A stretch of DNA of 5,155 nucleotides. Origin: Propionibacteriales bacterium (GTDB taxonomy: Bacteria; Actinomycetota; Actinomycetes; Propionibacteriales; Propionibacteriaceae). A program made the position numbers and the translations under genes. The notes under the pieces are model-generated. The model was not told the origin of the DNA and searched no databases. It saw nothing but the letters and a program-made list of their open reading frames with translations. The stretch is from NCBI GenBank assembly GCA_017882655.1, contig JADGPB010000212.1, forward strand, positions 1-5,155, written 5' to 3'. Positions 1 to 5,155 of this stretch are shown one piece after another. The number at the start of each line of letters is the position of its first letter. Positions within the stretch are counted from its first letter, which is position 1.

Positions 1-1113
1 GTGGCGGCGGATCAGGTGTCGGAGGCGCGACTCGTCGAAGGCCTGACGATCTGGGGCGTGAGCACTCTGGCTGAGCTGGTGGAGGTGCTGAAAGGGAACC
101 CCGTCCTCGACAGGCTGATGCCGGAGCCAACACCGGAGGCGAAACGGGAGGGACCAGACCTCAGGGACGTCGTGGGTCATGCCGAGGCGCGCTGGGTGCT
201 CGAGGTCGCGGCCGCTGGGCGTCACCACCTCTTCCTCCACGGAGCGCCGGGGGTGGGCAAGACGATGCTGGCCGAGCGCCTGCCGTCGATCCTGCCCGAC
301 CTCACGCCGTCGCAGGCGCTGGAGGTGACAGCCATCCATTCACTGTCTGGCGCGAACGTGGCCCAGGGACTGATCCGACGACCGCCGTTCGCTGCCCCCC
401 ACCACACCGCATCCTTGGTATCGCTGGTCGGTGGTGGGCCGAAAGCGAGCCAACCGGGGTCCTTCTCGTTGTCGCATCTGGGTGTCTTGTTCCTCGATGA
501 AGCGACGGAGTTCCCGCCGAGCCTCATCGAGGCCTTGCGGACGCCACTCGAGGCCGGCTCGATCCACATCGGTCGGTCCGGCGCGCAGGTGCGGTACCCG
601 GCCCGGTTCCAGCTCGTGCTCTCAGCGAACCCTTGCCCGTGCGGTGGGTACGGGGTGGCGTCGCGGCAGTGCACCTGCCGTCCCGACGTCGTGCGCCGCT
701 ACCAGTCGCGGATCTCGGGACCGGTCCTCGACCGGATCGACCTGCACCACCACGTCCGGCCGCTGACGAAGTCGCTGCTCAAGGGACAGCCGCAGGGCGA
801 AGCCTCGGCGGACGTCGCGGCCCGAGTGGCCGAGGCTCGGGAGCGGCAGGCACGCCGTCTCGCGGGCACGCGATGGCGCACGAATGGCGAGGTCAGCGGG
901 CCATGGCTGCGCCGGCAGCTGCCGCTTCCGGATGGACTGGGGGTGGTGGACGACGCTGTGAAGCAGGGCAGGCTATCGGCGCGAGGGGTGGACAAGGTCC
1001 TGCGCCTGAGCTGGACGCTGGCTGATCTGGCCGGCGTCGATCTGCCCACGGCGTCCCACGTGCGCACGGCGCTGGCCATGCGCCGCGGCGAGGAGCTGGG
1101 GGCCGTCGCATGA
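1..1113 (+). CDS. comM: ComM/YifB family Mg-chelatase-like AAA+ ATPase, 5'-truncated by the window edge
   Basis: The visible part is 370 codons of a protein that is usually about 500 residues. The first visible residues (EARLVEGLTIWGV) match the end of the N-terminal ChlI/Lon-like domain, so the gene very probably starts upstream and the GTG at position 1 is an internal valine codon. Visible motifs are: Walker A GAPGVGKT at residues 81-88; the family signature APHHTAS at 132-138; Walker B VLFLDEA at 162-168; the cysteine cluster NPCPCG at 210-215 with two further Cys at 224 and 226; an arginine-finger/sensor stretch RISGPVLDRIDL at 237-248; and the C-terminal Mg_chelatase_C domain around SARGVDKVLRLSWTLADL at 327-344. 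Known for the family: ComM is a hexameric helicase that drives branch migration during integration of transforming DNA. The gene overlaps dprA by four bases, which fits a shared role in handling single-stranded DNA. All key ATPase residues are intact. Whether this host is naturally competent cannot be read from the sequence. Confidence 0.95.
   Translation: MAADQVSEARLVEGLTIWGVSTLAELVEVLKGNPVLDRLMPEPTPEAKREGPDLRDVVGHAEARWVLEVAAAGRHHLFLHGAPGVGKTMLAERLPSILPDLTPSQALEVTAIHSLSGANVAQGLIRRPPFAAPHHTASLVSLVGGGPKASQPGSFSLSHLGVLFLDEATEFPPSLIEALRTPLEAGSIHIGRSGAQVRYPARFQLVLSANPCPCGGYGVASRQCTCRPDVVRRYQSRISGPVLDRIDLHHHVRPLTKSLLKGQPQGEASADVAARVAEARERQARRLAGTRWRTNGEVSGPWLRRQLPLPDGLGVVDDAVKQGRLSARGVDKVLRLSWTLADLAGVDLPTASHVRTALAMRRGEELGAVA
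1091..1102 (+). promoter_or_regulatory. Ribosome binding region of dprA inside the comM 3' end
   Basis: The purine-rich AGGAGCTGGGGG lies within the last comM codons. Its GGGG core ends about seven bases before the dprA ATG at 1110, while AGGAG ends fourteen bases before it. Together with the ATGA start/stop overlap this suggests translation of dprA by ribosomes finishing comM. Confidence 0.5.
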
Positions 1114-2228
1114 CTGACTCGAGTGCGCGGGCGTTGATGGCGCTGGCATGCGTCCTCGAGGCCGGGCAGGAACGATGGCACGCGAAGGTCGACCGTGAGG
1201 GTCCCGAGAGGCTTTGGGAGCACCTGATCCACGACGGCTCGCCGTTGGGGGATCGGGCTCGTCGTTTCGACATCGACGGGGTGGAGCGAGAGGCCGCGCT
1301 GCGCGGGTTCAGGTTCGTCCACCCGGGGCTGCCGGAATGGCCAACCACGCTGGATGCGCTGGGATCGACAGGAGCTGTGGGTGGGATCGAGGGTGGCCGG
1401 CCGCTCGGACTGTGGGTCGCGGGCCCGATGTCGCTCACTGAGGTCGGCGCCTCGGGTATCGCGATCGTTGGTGCCCGGGCATCGACGGCCTACGGGGACA
1501 CCGTGGCGTCGGAGCTCGCCGCAGAGCTCGCCGAGGCGGGCACGGTGGTCGTCTCGGGCGGTGCGTTCGGGATCGACGCGGCGGCCCACCGAGGTGCCTT
1601 GGCCTCCGACGGTGCGACACTCGCGGTGATGGCGTGTGGCCTGGACCAGCTGTACCCGCGGTGCAACGACGCACTGCTGCGTCGGATCCGTACGGAGCAG
1701 CTCATGGTCAGCGAGTACCCGCCGGGCACTACGCCGAGCAGGCACCGCTTCCTGACGCGCAACCGGCTCATCGCTGCGCTGTCGTCGGCCACGGTGATCG
1801 TCGAGGCGGCAGTGCGGAGTGGCGCGAAGAACACGGTGGCGTGGGCGCAAGCTTTGGGACGGCCTGTGCTGGCGGTGCCCGGGCCGGTGACGTCAGCGCT
1901 GTCGGTGACTCCGCACCGGCTCATCCGCGAAGCGCAGGCAGCACTCGTCACGAACGCCCACGATGTACTCGCCGAGCTCGGACCGCTGGGGGTGCTGCAG
2001 CCGCCCCTCGTCGATCCGGTGTCGCGACCCACCGATGACCTCGAGCCCAGCGAGCTGAGCGTGCGGGAGGCGTTCCCGGCGAGGCGGGCGATCTCCGTCG
2101 ACGAGCTGGGGATCCTGGTCGGCCTCCGGGTGGGGGAGTGCCTTGCAGCGCTCGCATCGCTTGCCGCGCGGGGACAGGTCGAGCCGCTCGGCGATGGCAG
2201 GTGGCGTCTGGCGAGAAGGACGACTTGA
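1110..2228 (+). CDS. dprA: DNA-processing protein DprA
   Basis: This is a full-length 372-residue DprA (Smf family). Known role: it binds incoming single-stranded DNA in the cytoplasm, protects it and loads RecA. The order is an N-terminal helical region (about 1-60), then the Rossmann-like DNA-binding core (about 75-295), then a C-terminal winged-helix domain (about 313-368). Core motifs are: IAIVGAR at 117-123; SGGAFGIDAAAHRGAL at 149-164; SEYPPGTTP at 201-209; FLTRNRLIAALS at 214-225; VIVEAA at 229-234; and GRPVLAVPGPVTSA at 250-263. The stretch SGAKNTVAWAQ at 237-247 replaces the more usual SGSLxTAxxA, and no glycine-rich turn is seen before LIREAQA. The AVPGPVTSA stretch is the form I associate with actinobacteria. 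The ATG shares four bases with the comM stop (ATGA), so the two are almost certainly one operon. All core motifs are present and the reading frame is unbroken. Confidence 0.96.
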   Translation: MTDSSARALMALACVLEAGQERWHAKVDREGPERLWEHLIHDGSPLGDRARRFDIDGVEREAALRGFRFVHPGLPEWPTTLDALGSTGAVGGIEGGRPLGLWVAGPMSLTEVGASGIAIVGARASTAYGDTVASELAAELAEAGTVVVSGGAFGIDAAAHRGALASDGATLAVMACGLDQLYPRCNDALLRRIRTEQLMVSEYPPGTTPSRHRFLTRNRLIAALSSATVIVEAAVRSGAKNTVAWAQALGRPVLAVPGPVTSALSVTPHRLIREAQAALVTNAHDVLAELGPLGVLQPPLVDPVSRPTDDLEPSELSVREAFPARRAISVDELGILVGLRVGECLAALASLAARGQVEPLGDGRWRLARRTT

Positions 2229-2270
2229 CCGCGCGTCGACGCTCGTCCGCACAGGTATCGTCGACCGCGG
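2229..2270 (+). repeat. Bulged inverted repeat between dprA and the membrane-protein gene
   Basis: CCGCG plus GTCGAC (2229-2233 and 2235-2240) is mirrored by GTCGAC plus CGCGG (2260-2265 and 2266-2270). This gives 11 base pairs with one bulged C at 2234 and a 19-base loop. The left arm starts directly after the dprA stop. The right arm reaches into the GGAAGGGAG ribosome binding site of the next gene. There is no T-run, so it is not a classical terminator. It could be an RNA fold that limits translation of the downstream gene, an operator, or a GC-driven coincidence. Confidence 0.35.
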
Positions 2271-2277
2271 AAGGGAG
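2269..2277 (+). promoter_or_regulatory. Ribosome binding site that sets the start of the membrane-protein gene
   Basis: GGAAGGGAG ends six bases before the ATG at 2284. The reading frame is open back to 2143, inside dprA, but no other in-frame start between there and 2284 has a comparable site. This fixes the start at 2284 and gives a 204-residue product that does not overlap dprA. Confidence 0.75.
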
Positions 2278-2283
2278 AACGCC

Positions 2284-2898
2284 ATGGTGCCGTACGCCAA
2301 GCCTTCGGGACGCCTTGTGGGGCAGATCGTGGCCGACGTCGTGACGGTGGTTGTGTCCGTCGGTTCGTACCTGGCGGGTCAGGCCGTGTACTGGGGCATC
2401 CTGGCCCTCGCAGATCCGCTGTCCGCGACGGCCAAGGCGCTCTCAGGCCTGCAGAACAGGGTGGCCGATGCGGCCGCCCAAGCGGGACAGATACCTGGGA
2501 TCGGCGACTCCTTGCGGTCGCCGCTGGACGACATCGCCGGGCAGATAGCTTCAGTGATCGTCCAGATATCCGACCAGATTGCCTTGATCCAGAGGGCGGC
2601 AGGGCTGACCGGTCTCGCGGTGTTCGTGATCCCGGTCGTCATCTGGTGGGGTCTGTGGCTGCCGGCACGCGTCCGGTTCGTCCGGGAGGCTGCCGCGGCG
2701 AAGCGACTGCTCGATGCAGGCGTAGGGCTGGATCTGTTCGCGCTGCGCGGGCTCGCCCACCTGCCGTTGCGCGTCCTGGCGAGGGTGGACACCGATCCCG
2801 TGGCGGCATGGCGGGAGGGGAACACGGCCGTGATCGACACACTCGCGCGGCGTGAGCTCGATCGCTTGGGCGTCCGGGCGCCCAAGCGATCGAACTGA
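2284..2898 (+). CDS. Uncharacterised two-helix membrane protein
   Basis: The protein has 204 residues and I cannot assign it to a named family. It resembles conserved hypothetical membrane proteins of actinobacteria, often found near M48 peptidase genes; this is recollection, not a search. A hydrophobic helix lies at about 12-38 and a second at about 107-128 (LAVFVIPVVIWWGLWLP). The segment between them (about 44-103) is polar to amphipathic and holds IPGIGDSLRSPLDDIAGQI at 70-88. Positive charges after helix 2 (RVRFVREAAAAKR) and before helix 1 suggest both ends are cytoplasmic and the middle loop is outside. The C-terminal domain (about 130-195) contains LFALRGLAHLPLRVLARV and DPVAAWREGN. 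The last residues are encoded by one arm of a hairpin, so the tail is unlikely to be functionally constrained. It lies 55 bases after dprA on the same strand and converges with the M48 gene. Function is unknown; any link to the peptidase is inference. Confidence 0.85.
   Translation: MVPYAKPSGRLVGQIVADVVTVVVSVGSYLAGQAVYWGILALADPLSATAKALSGLQNRVADAAAQAGQIPGIGDSLRSPLDDIAGQIASVIVQISDQIALIQRAAGLTGLAVFVIPVVIWWGLWLPARVRFVREAAAAKRLLDAGVGLDLFALRGLAHLPLRVLARVDTDPVAAWREGNTAVIDTLARRELDRLGVRAPKRSN
2858..2893. terminator. Perfect hairpin at the convergent gene junction, probable bidirectional terminator
   Basis: TCGATCGCTTGGGCG (2858-2872) and CGCCCAAGCGATCGA (2879-2893) are exact reverse complements. The 15-bp stem encloses the six-base loop TCCGGG. 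It lies inside the last codons of the membrane-protein gene, ends three bases before its TGA, and starts 22 bases beyond the stop codon of the opposing M48 gene. No T-run follows on either strand, so it is not a canonical intrinsic terminator. Hairpins lacking a U-tract are reported as terminators in actinobacteria. Its position between two converging genes is the main argument for a shared terminator or 3'-end stabiliser. Confidence 0.6.
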
Positions 2899-2914
2899 GG
2901 TCAGCTGCCCGGGA

Positions 2915-3991
2915 TCACCACGAGGGCGTTGGGCCGTCGTCGGTTTCTTCGGGCGGGGTGTCTTCTCGCCGGACGTCCTCTCGGGCGGGACCGCCGCGGA
3001 AGAGATCCGTGACCCGGGAACCCATGGAGCTGACTCCGCCGAACAGGTCCTTCATGGCCCTGTCGATCGTCTGCTCGGCGTGAGCGAACTGGTCGGTGTA
3101 CGAGGCGGCTGCGGCCGCGGTCTCGGCGCTGATGTCGGCCTTGCCGTCGTCCTCGCGTCGGGCGTACGAGCCTGAAAGGACCAGCGCGTACTCACCGCTG
3201 GACACCCACCTGCGAAGCTCACCCGCACGGGCGACTGCGAAGGGATGGCTCATCGTCTCGACGACGAGAGCGCGGAGCACGAGGTCGCGGATGTCCTCGT
3301 CCTCGCGATAGGCGGCGGCCTGGTCGATGAATGCCTCTGCATTGAGCTCGGACGCGTCGCCGCCACTGGCGAGCTTCATGTGGACGCGCAGGGCGGCGTC
3401 AGGATCCTGACAGGCGAGGAGGCCCGCACGGTCGCCCGACAGCTCGGACTTGCGCGACCACTCGCTGAGGGCCGCCATGATCGCCCGGAGACCGAAGGCG
3501 CCGAGAGGGATGCTCAGCAGCGTCGTCGACAGGGTGGTGAGCAGCAGGAGGATCGTACGGTAGACCGCGTGGCCGCTCCCGACGTGACCCAGCTCGTGGC
3601 CGAGCACGAACCGCAGCTCGTCGTCGTCCAGCGCGTTGAGCAGCGCCGAGTTCACCACGATCACCGGCTTGTCGAGACCGATCGTCTGGGCGTTGAGGTA
3701 CGGGTTGGCCACGAGGTACAGCTCTGGCACCTGCTCGACGTCCAGGACGGTGGCAGCTTCGGTGTAGACCCGGAAGAGTCGGGGGAGCTGTCGCGCGTCG
3801 ACGCGGACGGCCGATCCGAGAAGCATCAGCCGTACGGCTCGCTCCGTGATGAACGCCGACATCCGCTTGACGATCATGTCGAAGCCTTTGAGCTTCCTCA
3901 GCGCGACCAACGCGCCTCTGTCGGCAGGGTGCTCCCAGGCGCGTGAGCTGATGCCGTAGAGGACGGTGCGGCCAGAGGTCTCTGAGGTCAT
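2915..3991 (-). CDS. M48 family zinc metallopeptidase (HtpX/Ste24-like)
   Basis: The protein has 358 residues. The zinc site HELGH is at 132-136, and the third ligand is probably Glu183 in the stretch SELSGDRAG (182-190), with the usual aspartate four residues on. Members of the family are zinc endopeptidases, many acting in membrane-protein quality control. Here there is one hydrophobic stretch after the active site (about 145-172) and none at the N-terminus, so the enzyme is probably cytosolic or membrane-associated, unlike four-helix HtpX. The N-terminal GISSRAWEHPADR (13-25) and the block HPFAVARAGELRRWV (249-263) are features I associate with an actinobacterial M48 group. The tail after about 330 is charged and proline-rich, likely disordered. 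The ATG at 3991 is the first possible ATG, GTG or TTG start after an in-frame TAA upstream. Its only ribosome-site candidate is a GGAG just two bases away, so initiation may be weak or leaderless. The native substrate is unknown. Confidence 0.92.
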   Translation of the reverse strand: MTSETSGRTVLYGISSRAWEHPADRGALVALRKLKGFDMIVKRMSAFITERAVRLMLLGSAVRVDARQLPRLFRVYTEAATVLDVEQVPELYLVANPYLNAQTIGLDKPVIVVNSALLNALDDDELRFVLGHELGHVGSGHAVYRTILLLLTTLSTTLLSIPLGAFGLRAIMAALSEWSRKSELSGDRAGLLACQDPDAALRVHMKLASGGDASELNAEAFIDQAAAYREDEDIRDLVLRALVVETMSHPFAVARAGELRRWVSSGEYALVLSGSYARREDDGKADISAETAAAAASYTDQFAHAEQTIDRAMKDLFGGVSSMGSRVTDLFRGGPAREDVRREDTPPEETDDGPTPSW

Positions 3992-4045
3992 GACTCCAGT
4001 GTGCCCGTTGGCTGTACCGCGCAGGTGGACGTTGCCCTTCTCTTA

Positions 4046-4062
4046 GGAACGGCGATCGTTCC
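4046..4062. repeat. Palindrome in the divergent intergenic region
   Basis: GGAACG (4046-4051) and CGTTCC (4057-4062) are exact inverted arms around GCGAT. The site lies 55 bases upstream of the M48 start and 140 bases upstream of the PLD start. The size (17 bases) and position suit a dimeric repressor operator serving one or both genes, but no matching regulator is encoded in the window. Confidence 0.35.
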
Positions 4063-4136
4063 GATGGTCCCGCGTGGCCTCGTGGGTAGAAGCCCGGGAG
4101 GCTCGGTGCTTCCCGATTGAGCGGACGAAGGAGAGA

Positions 4137-4205
4137 ATGCTTGGTACAGGCGCGGAACCGCGCCTCTGGCTGGCAGCGGGAGACATGGTAGGTGGACCCA
4201 GGTGA
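4137..4205 (+). CDS. Possible 22-codon leader ORF overlapping the PLD start
   Basis: An ATG at 4137 follows AAGGAG (4128-4133) at a short three-base spacing. It opens a 22-codon frame beginning MLGTGAEPRLWLAAGDM and ending in TGA at 4203-4205. That stop overlaps the GTG start of the PLD gene as GTGA. This is the geometry of a translationally coupled leader peptide. The peptide has no recognisable signal, no run of one amino acid suggesting attenuation, and no membrane segment. A shorter in-frame start at 4185 also exists. The ORF is small enough to be chance; the ribosome site and the stop/start overlap are the only positive evidence. Confidence 0.3.
   Translation: MLGTGAEPRLWLAAGDMVGGPR
4148..4165. 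repeat. Strong 18-base palindrome in the PLD 5' leader
   Basis: AGGCGCGG (4148-4155) and CCGCGCCT (4158-4165) are exact inverted arms separated by AA. As RNA this is a seven-pair GC-rich stem with a GAAC tetraloop, ending 36 bases before the PLD start. As DNA it could be an operator. It lies inside the possible leader ORF. No T-run follows, so it is not a standard terminator. Confidence 0.45.
4190..4195 (+). promoter_or_regulatory. Ribosome binding site that sets the GTG start of the PLD gene
   Basis: AGGTGG ends six bases before GTG at 4202. The PLD frame is open upstream to a TGA at 4118-4120 but contains no ATG, GTG or TTG between that stop and 4202. GTG 4202 is therefore the first usable start and is well placed for this site. 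Confidence 0.75.
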
Positions 4206-5155
4206 AGGCGTCCTCGCTGGGCGGGCGGGCTGACGACGCGGTCGGGAGACTGATTGAGTCGCTCATTCGCGGGCATCACCGGCGTCGGTTGGCCCGCAAC
4301 GGTTGGTCAGCCATCCTCGACACCGACCCCACGACTGCGGTGGCAGCAGCGAGTTCGCCCGTGCGCGACGGGAACAGCGCGGAGTTCTTCATCGACGGAC
4401 AGGACGCGTTTGCAGGGATGCTGGCCATGATCGAGAGCGCACAGCGCACCGTCCACATAGCCGGCTGGCACGCCACGCCCGACTTCGAGCTGACGAGGGG
4501 GAGCATTCCCAGGACCCTGGGTGACGCCCTTCTCGTTGCCGCCGAGCGTGCCCGGGTGCGCGTCCTGCTCTGGGGCGGTGCCCAGGTGCCTGTCATTCGT
4601 CCGACCAGGTCGGACGCTCGCAAAGCCCGAGACGCGTTCGCGCGCCTCCCGGGGGTGAGCGTGGCGCTGGATACGCACGAGTACCTGCAGCACTGCCACC
4701 ACGAGAAGCTGCTGGTTGTCGACGACCAGGTGGCGTTTGTAGGAGGGCTCGACTTGACCCACCTCACCAGTGACCGCTTGGACACGACAAGTCACGAGCC
4801 GCATCAAGTCCTTGGCTGGCACGATGCGGCCTCCCGCCTTGCCGGCCCGGTCGTGGGCGATATCGCCGCCCACTTCAACGACCGCTGGGCAGCGGTGACC
4901 GGCGAACGGTTGGCGACACCAGAGATGCCGCAGCAAGCCGGCCAGCTCACGGTGCAGTTCCTGCGGACGATTCCGGAGAACGTCTACGACTTCCTTCCGC
5001 ACGGCGAGTTCTCGATCCTCGCCGAATACCGCCGAGCGCTCGCAAGCGCCCAGCACCTGGTCTATCTGGAGAACCAGTTCCTGTGGGCTCCGGAGATCGT
5101 GGACATCCTCGAAGGCAAGCTCCTTCGGCCCCCGGGTCCGGACTTCCGGATGATC
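4202..5155 (+). CDS. Phospholipase D-like (HKD) protein, 3' end beyond the window
   Basis: 318 codons are visible and the frame is still open at the right edge. The N-terminal stretch (about 12-35) is basic with no signal peptide or membrane helix. The first PLD domain begins near EFFIDGQDAF (61-70) and contains the catalytic HKD motif HHEKLLVVD at 166-174 (His167, Lys169, Asp174), followed by GGLDLT at 181-186. The block LGWHDAASRLAGPVV (204-218) and HFNDRW (224-229) complete that half. The second half starts near LTVQFLRT (249-256), with YDFLPHGEFSILAEYRRAL (262-280) and VYLENQFLW (287-295). A second HKD motif would be expected past position 5155. Family members hydrolyse or transfer phosphatidyl groups by a phosphohistidine intermediate. 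Phospholipase D-like and cardiolipin-synthase-like activities cannot be separated here. Divergent from the M48 gene across 210 bases. Confidence 0.9.
   Translation, partial: MKASSLGGRADDAVGRLIESLIRGHHRRRLARNGWSAILDTDPTTAVAAASSPVRDGNSAEFFIDGQDAFAGMLAMIESAQRTVHIAGWHATPDFELTRGSIPRTLGDALLVAAERARVRVLLWGGAQVPVIRPTRSDARKARDAFARLPGVSVALDTHEYLQHCHHEKLLVVDDQVAFVGGLDLTHLTSDRLDTTSHEPHQVLGWHDAASRLAGPVVGDIAAHFNDRWAAVTGERLATPEMPQQAGQLTVQFLRTIPENVYDFLPHGEFSILAEYRRALASAQHLVYLENQFLWAPEIVDILEGKLLRPPGPDFRMI

Noticed and set aside
1512..1533. A direct repeat of GAGCTCGCCG within dprA.
   Set aside because: It encodes the alanine-rich helix ELAAELAE and follows from repeated codons in a conserved helix.
699..1850. 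A 383-codon open frame on the minus strand spanning the comM-dprA junction.
   Set aside because: It is antisense to two genes with full family motifs. Its translation is Arg/Pro/Ser-rich without a recognisable domain, typical of a GC-rich shadow frame.
2225..2261. A promoter from TTGACC (2225-2230) and TATCGT (2256-2261) ahead of the membrane-protein gene.
   Set aside because: The spacing is 25 bases, well outside the usual 16-19, and no better -35 box precedes TATCGT.
2143..2283. An upstream extension of the membrane-protein gene to an ATG inside dprA.
   Set aside because: The added 47 residues are basic and unlike a signal or domain, would overlap dprA by 86 bases, and ignore the well-placed ribosome site before 2284.
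3245..3946. A 233-codon plus-strand frame opposite the M48 gene.
   Set aside because: The opposite strand carries the complete HELGH metallopeptidase; this frame is low in complexity (rich in Arg, Glu, Asp, Val, Gln) and has no domain.
4032..4059. A promoter from TTGCCC (4032-4037) and GATCGT (4054-4059) reading toward the PLD gene.
   Set aside because: Spacing of 16 is acceptable but the -10 box matches poorly, and a pair this weak is expected by chance. I found no TAnnnT box on the plus strand of the spacer.
4089..4112. A stem GAAGC/GCTTC with inner CCG/CGG pairing in the intergenic region.
   Set aside because: The stem is short and bulged, has no T-run, and is weak compared with the two exact palindromes nearby. 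The region does not resemble a tRNA or a riboswitch I know.
4307..5056. A 249-codon minus-strand frame opposite the PLD gene, with another of 169 codons at 4276-4785.
   Set aside because: Both are antisense to the HKD-containing frame and show no protein family features.

Overview
The window is GC-rich, with G or C strongly preferred at third codon positions, GTG starts and tightly packed genes. The protein set and the style of the sequences point to a high-GC Gram-positive bacterium (Actinomycetota). A placement near Micrococcales or Propionibacteriales is only an impression. It looks like ordinary chromosomal core sequence: I see no insertion sequence, CRISPR array, tRNA, rRNA or phage gene.

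Positions 1-2228 (+) carry the 3' three quarters of a comM/yifB-type Mg-chelatase-like AAA+ ATPase gene, followed by a complete dprA. The two overlap by four bases (ATGA), so they form a translationally coupled pair. Both act on DNA taken into the cell: ComM is a hexameric helicase promoting branch migration and DprA loads RecA on single-stranded DNA. After a 55-base gap holding a bulged inverted repeat and a strong ribosome binding site, positions 2284-2898 (+) encode an uncharacterised two-helix membrane protein of 204 residues.

That gene converges with an M48-family metallopeptidase gene (3991-2915, - strand); only 16 bases separate the stop codons. A perfect 15-bp hairpin, embedded in the last codons of the membrane-protein gene, sits at the junction and probably ends transcription from one or both sides.

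Positions 3992-4201 form a divergent intergenic region between the M48 gene and a phospholipase D-like gene (4202 to beyond the window end, + strand). It holds two clear palindromes and a possible 22-codon leader ORF whose stop codon overlaps the GTG start of the PLD gene. The PLD gene runs off the right edge after its first HKD motif.

I did not find a clear new multi-gene defence or mobile system. The points most worth checking are the embedded convergent hairpin, the layered 5' leader of the PLD gene, and the uncharacterised membrane protein beside the M48 peptidase.
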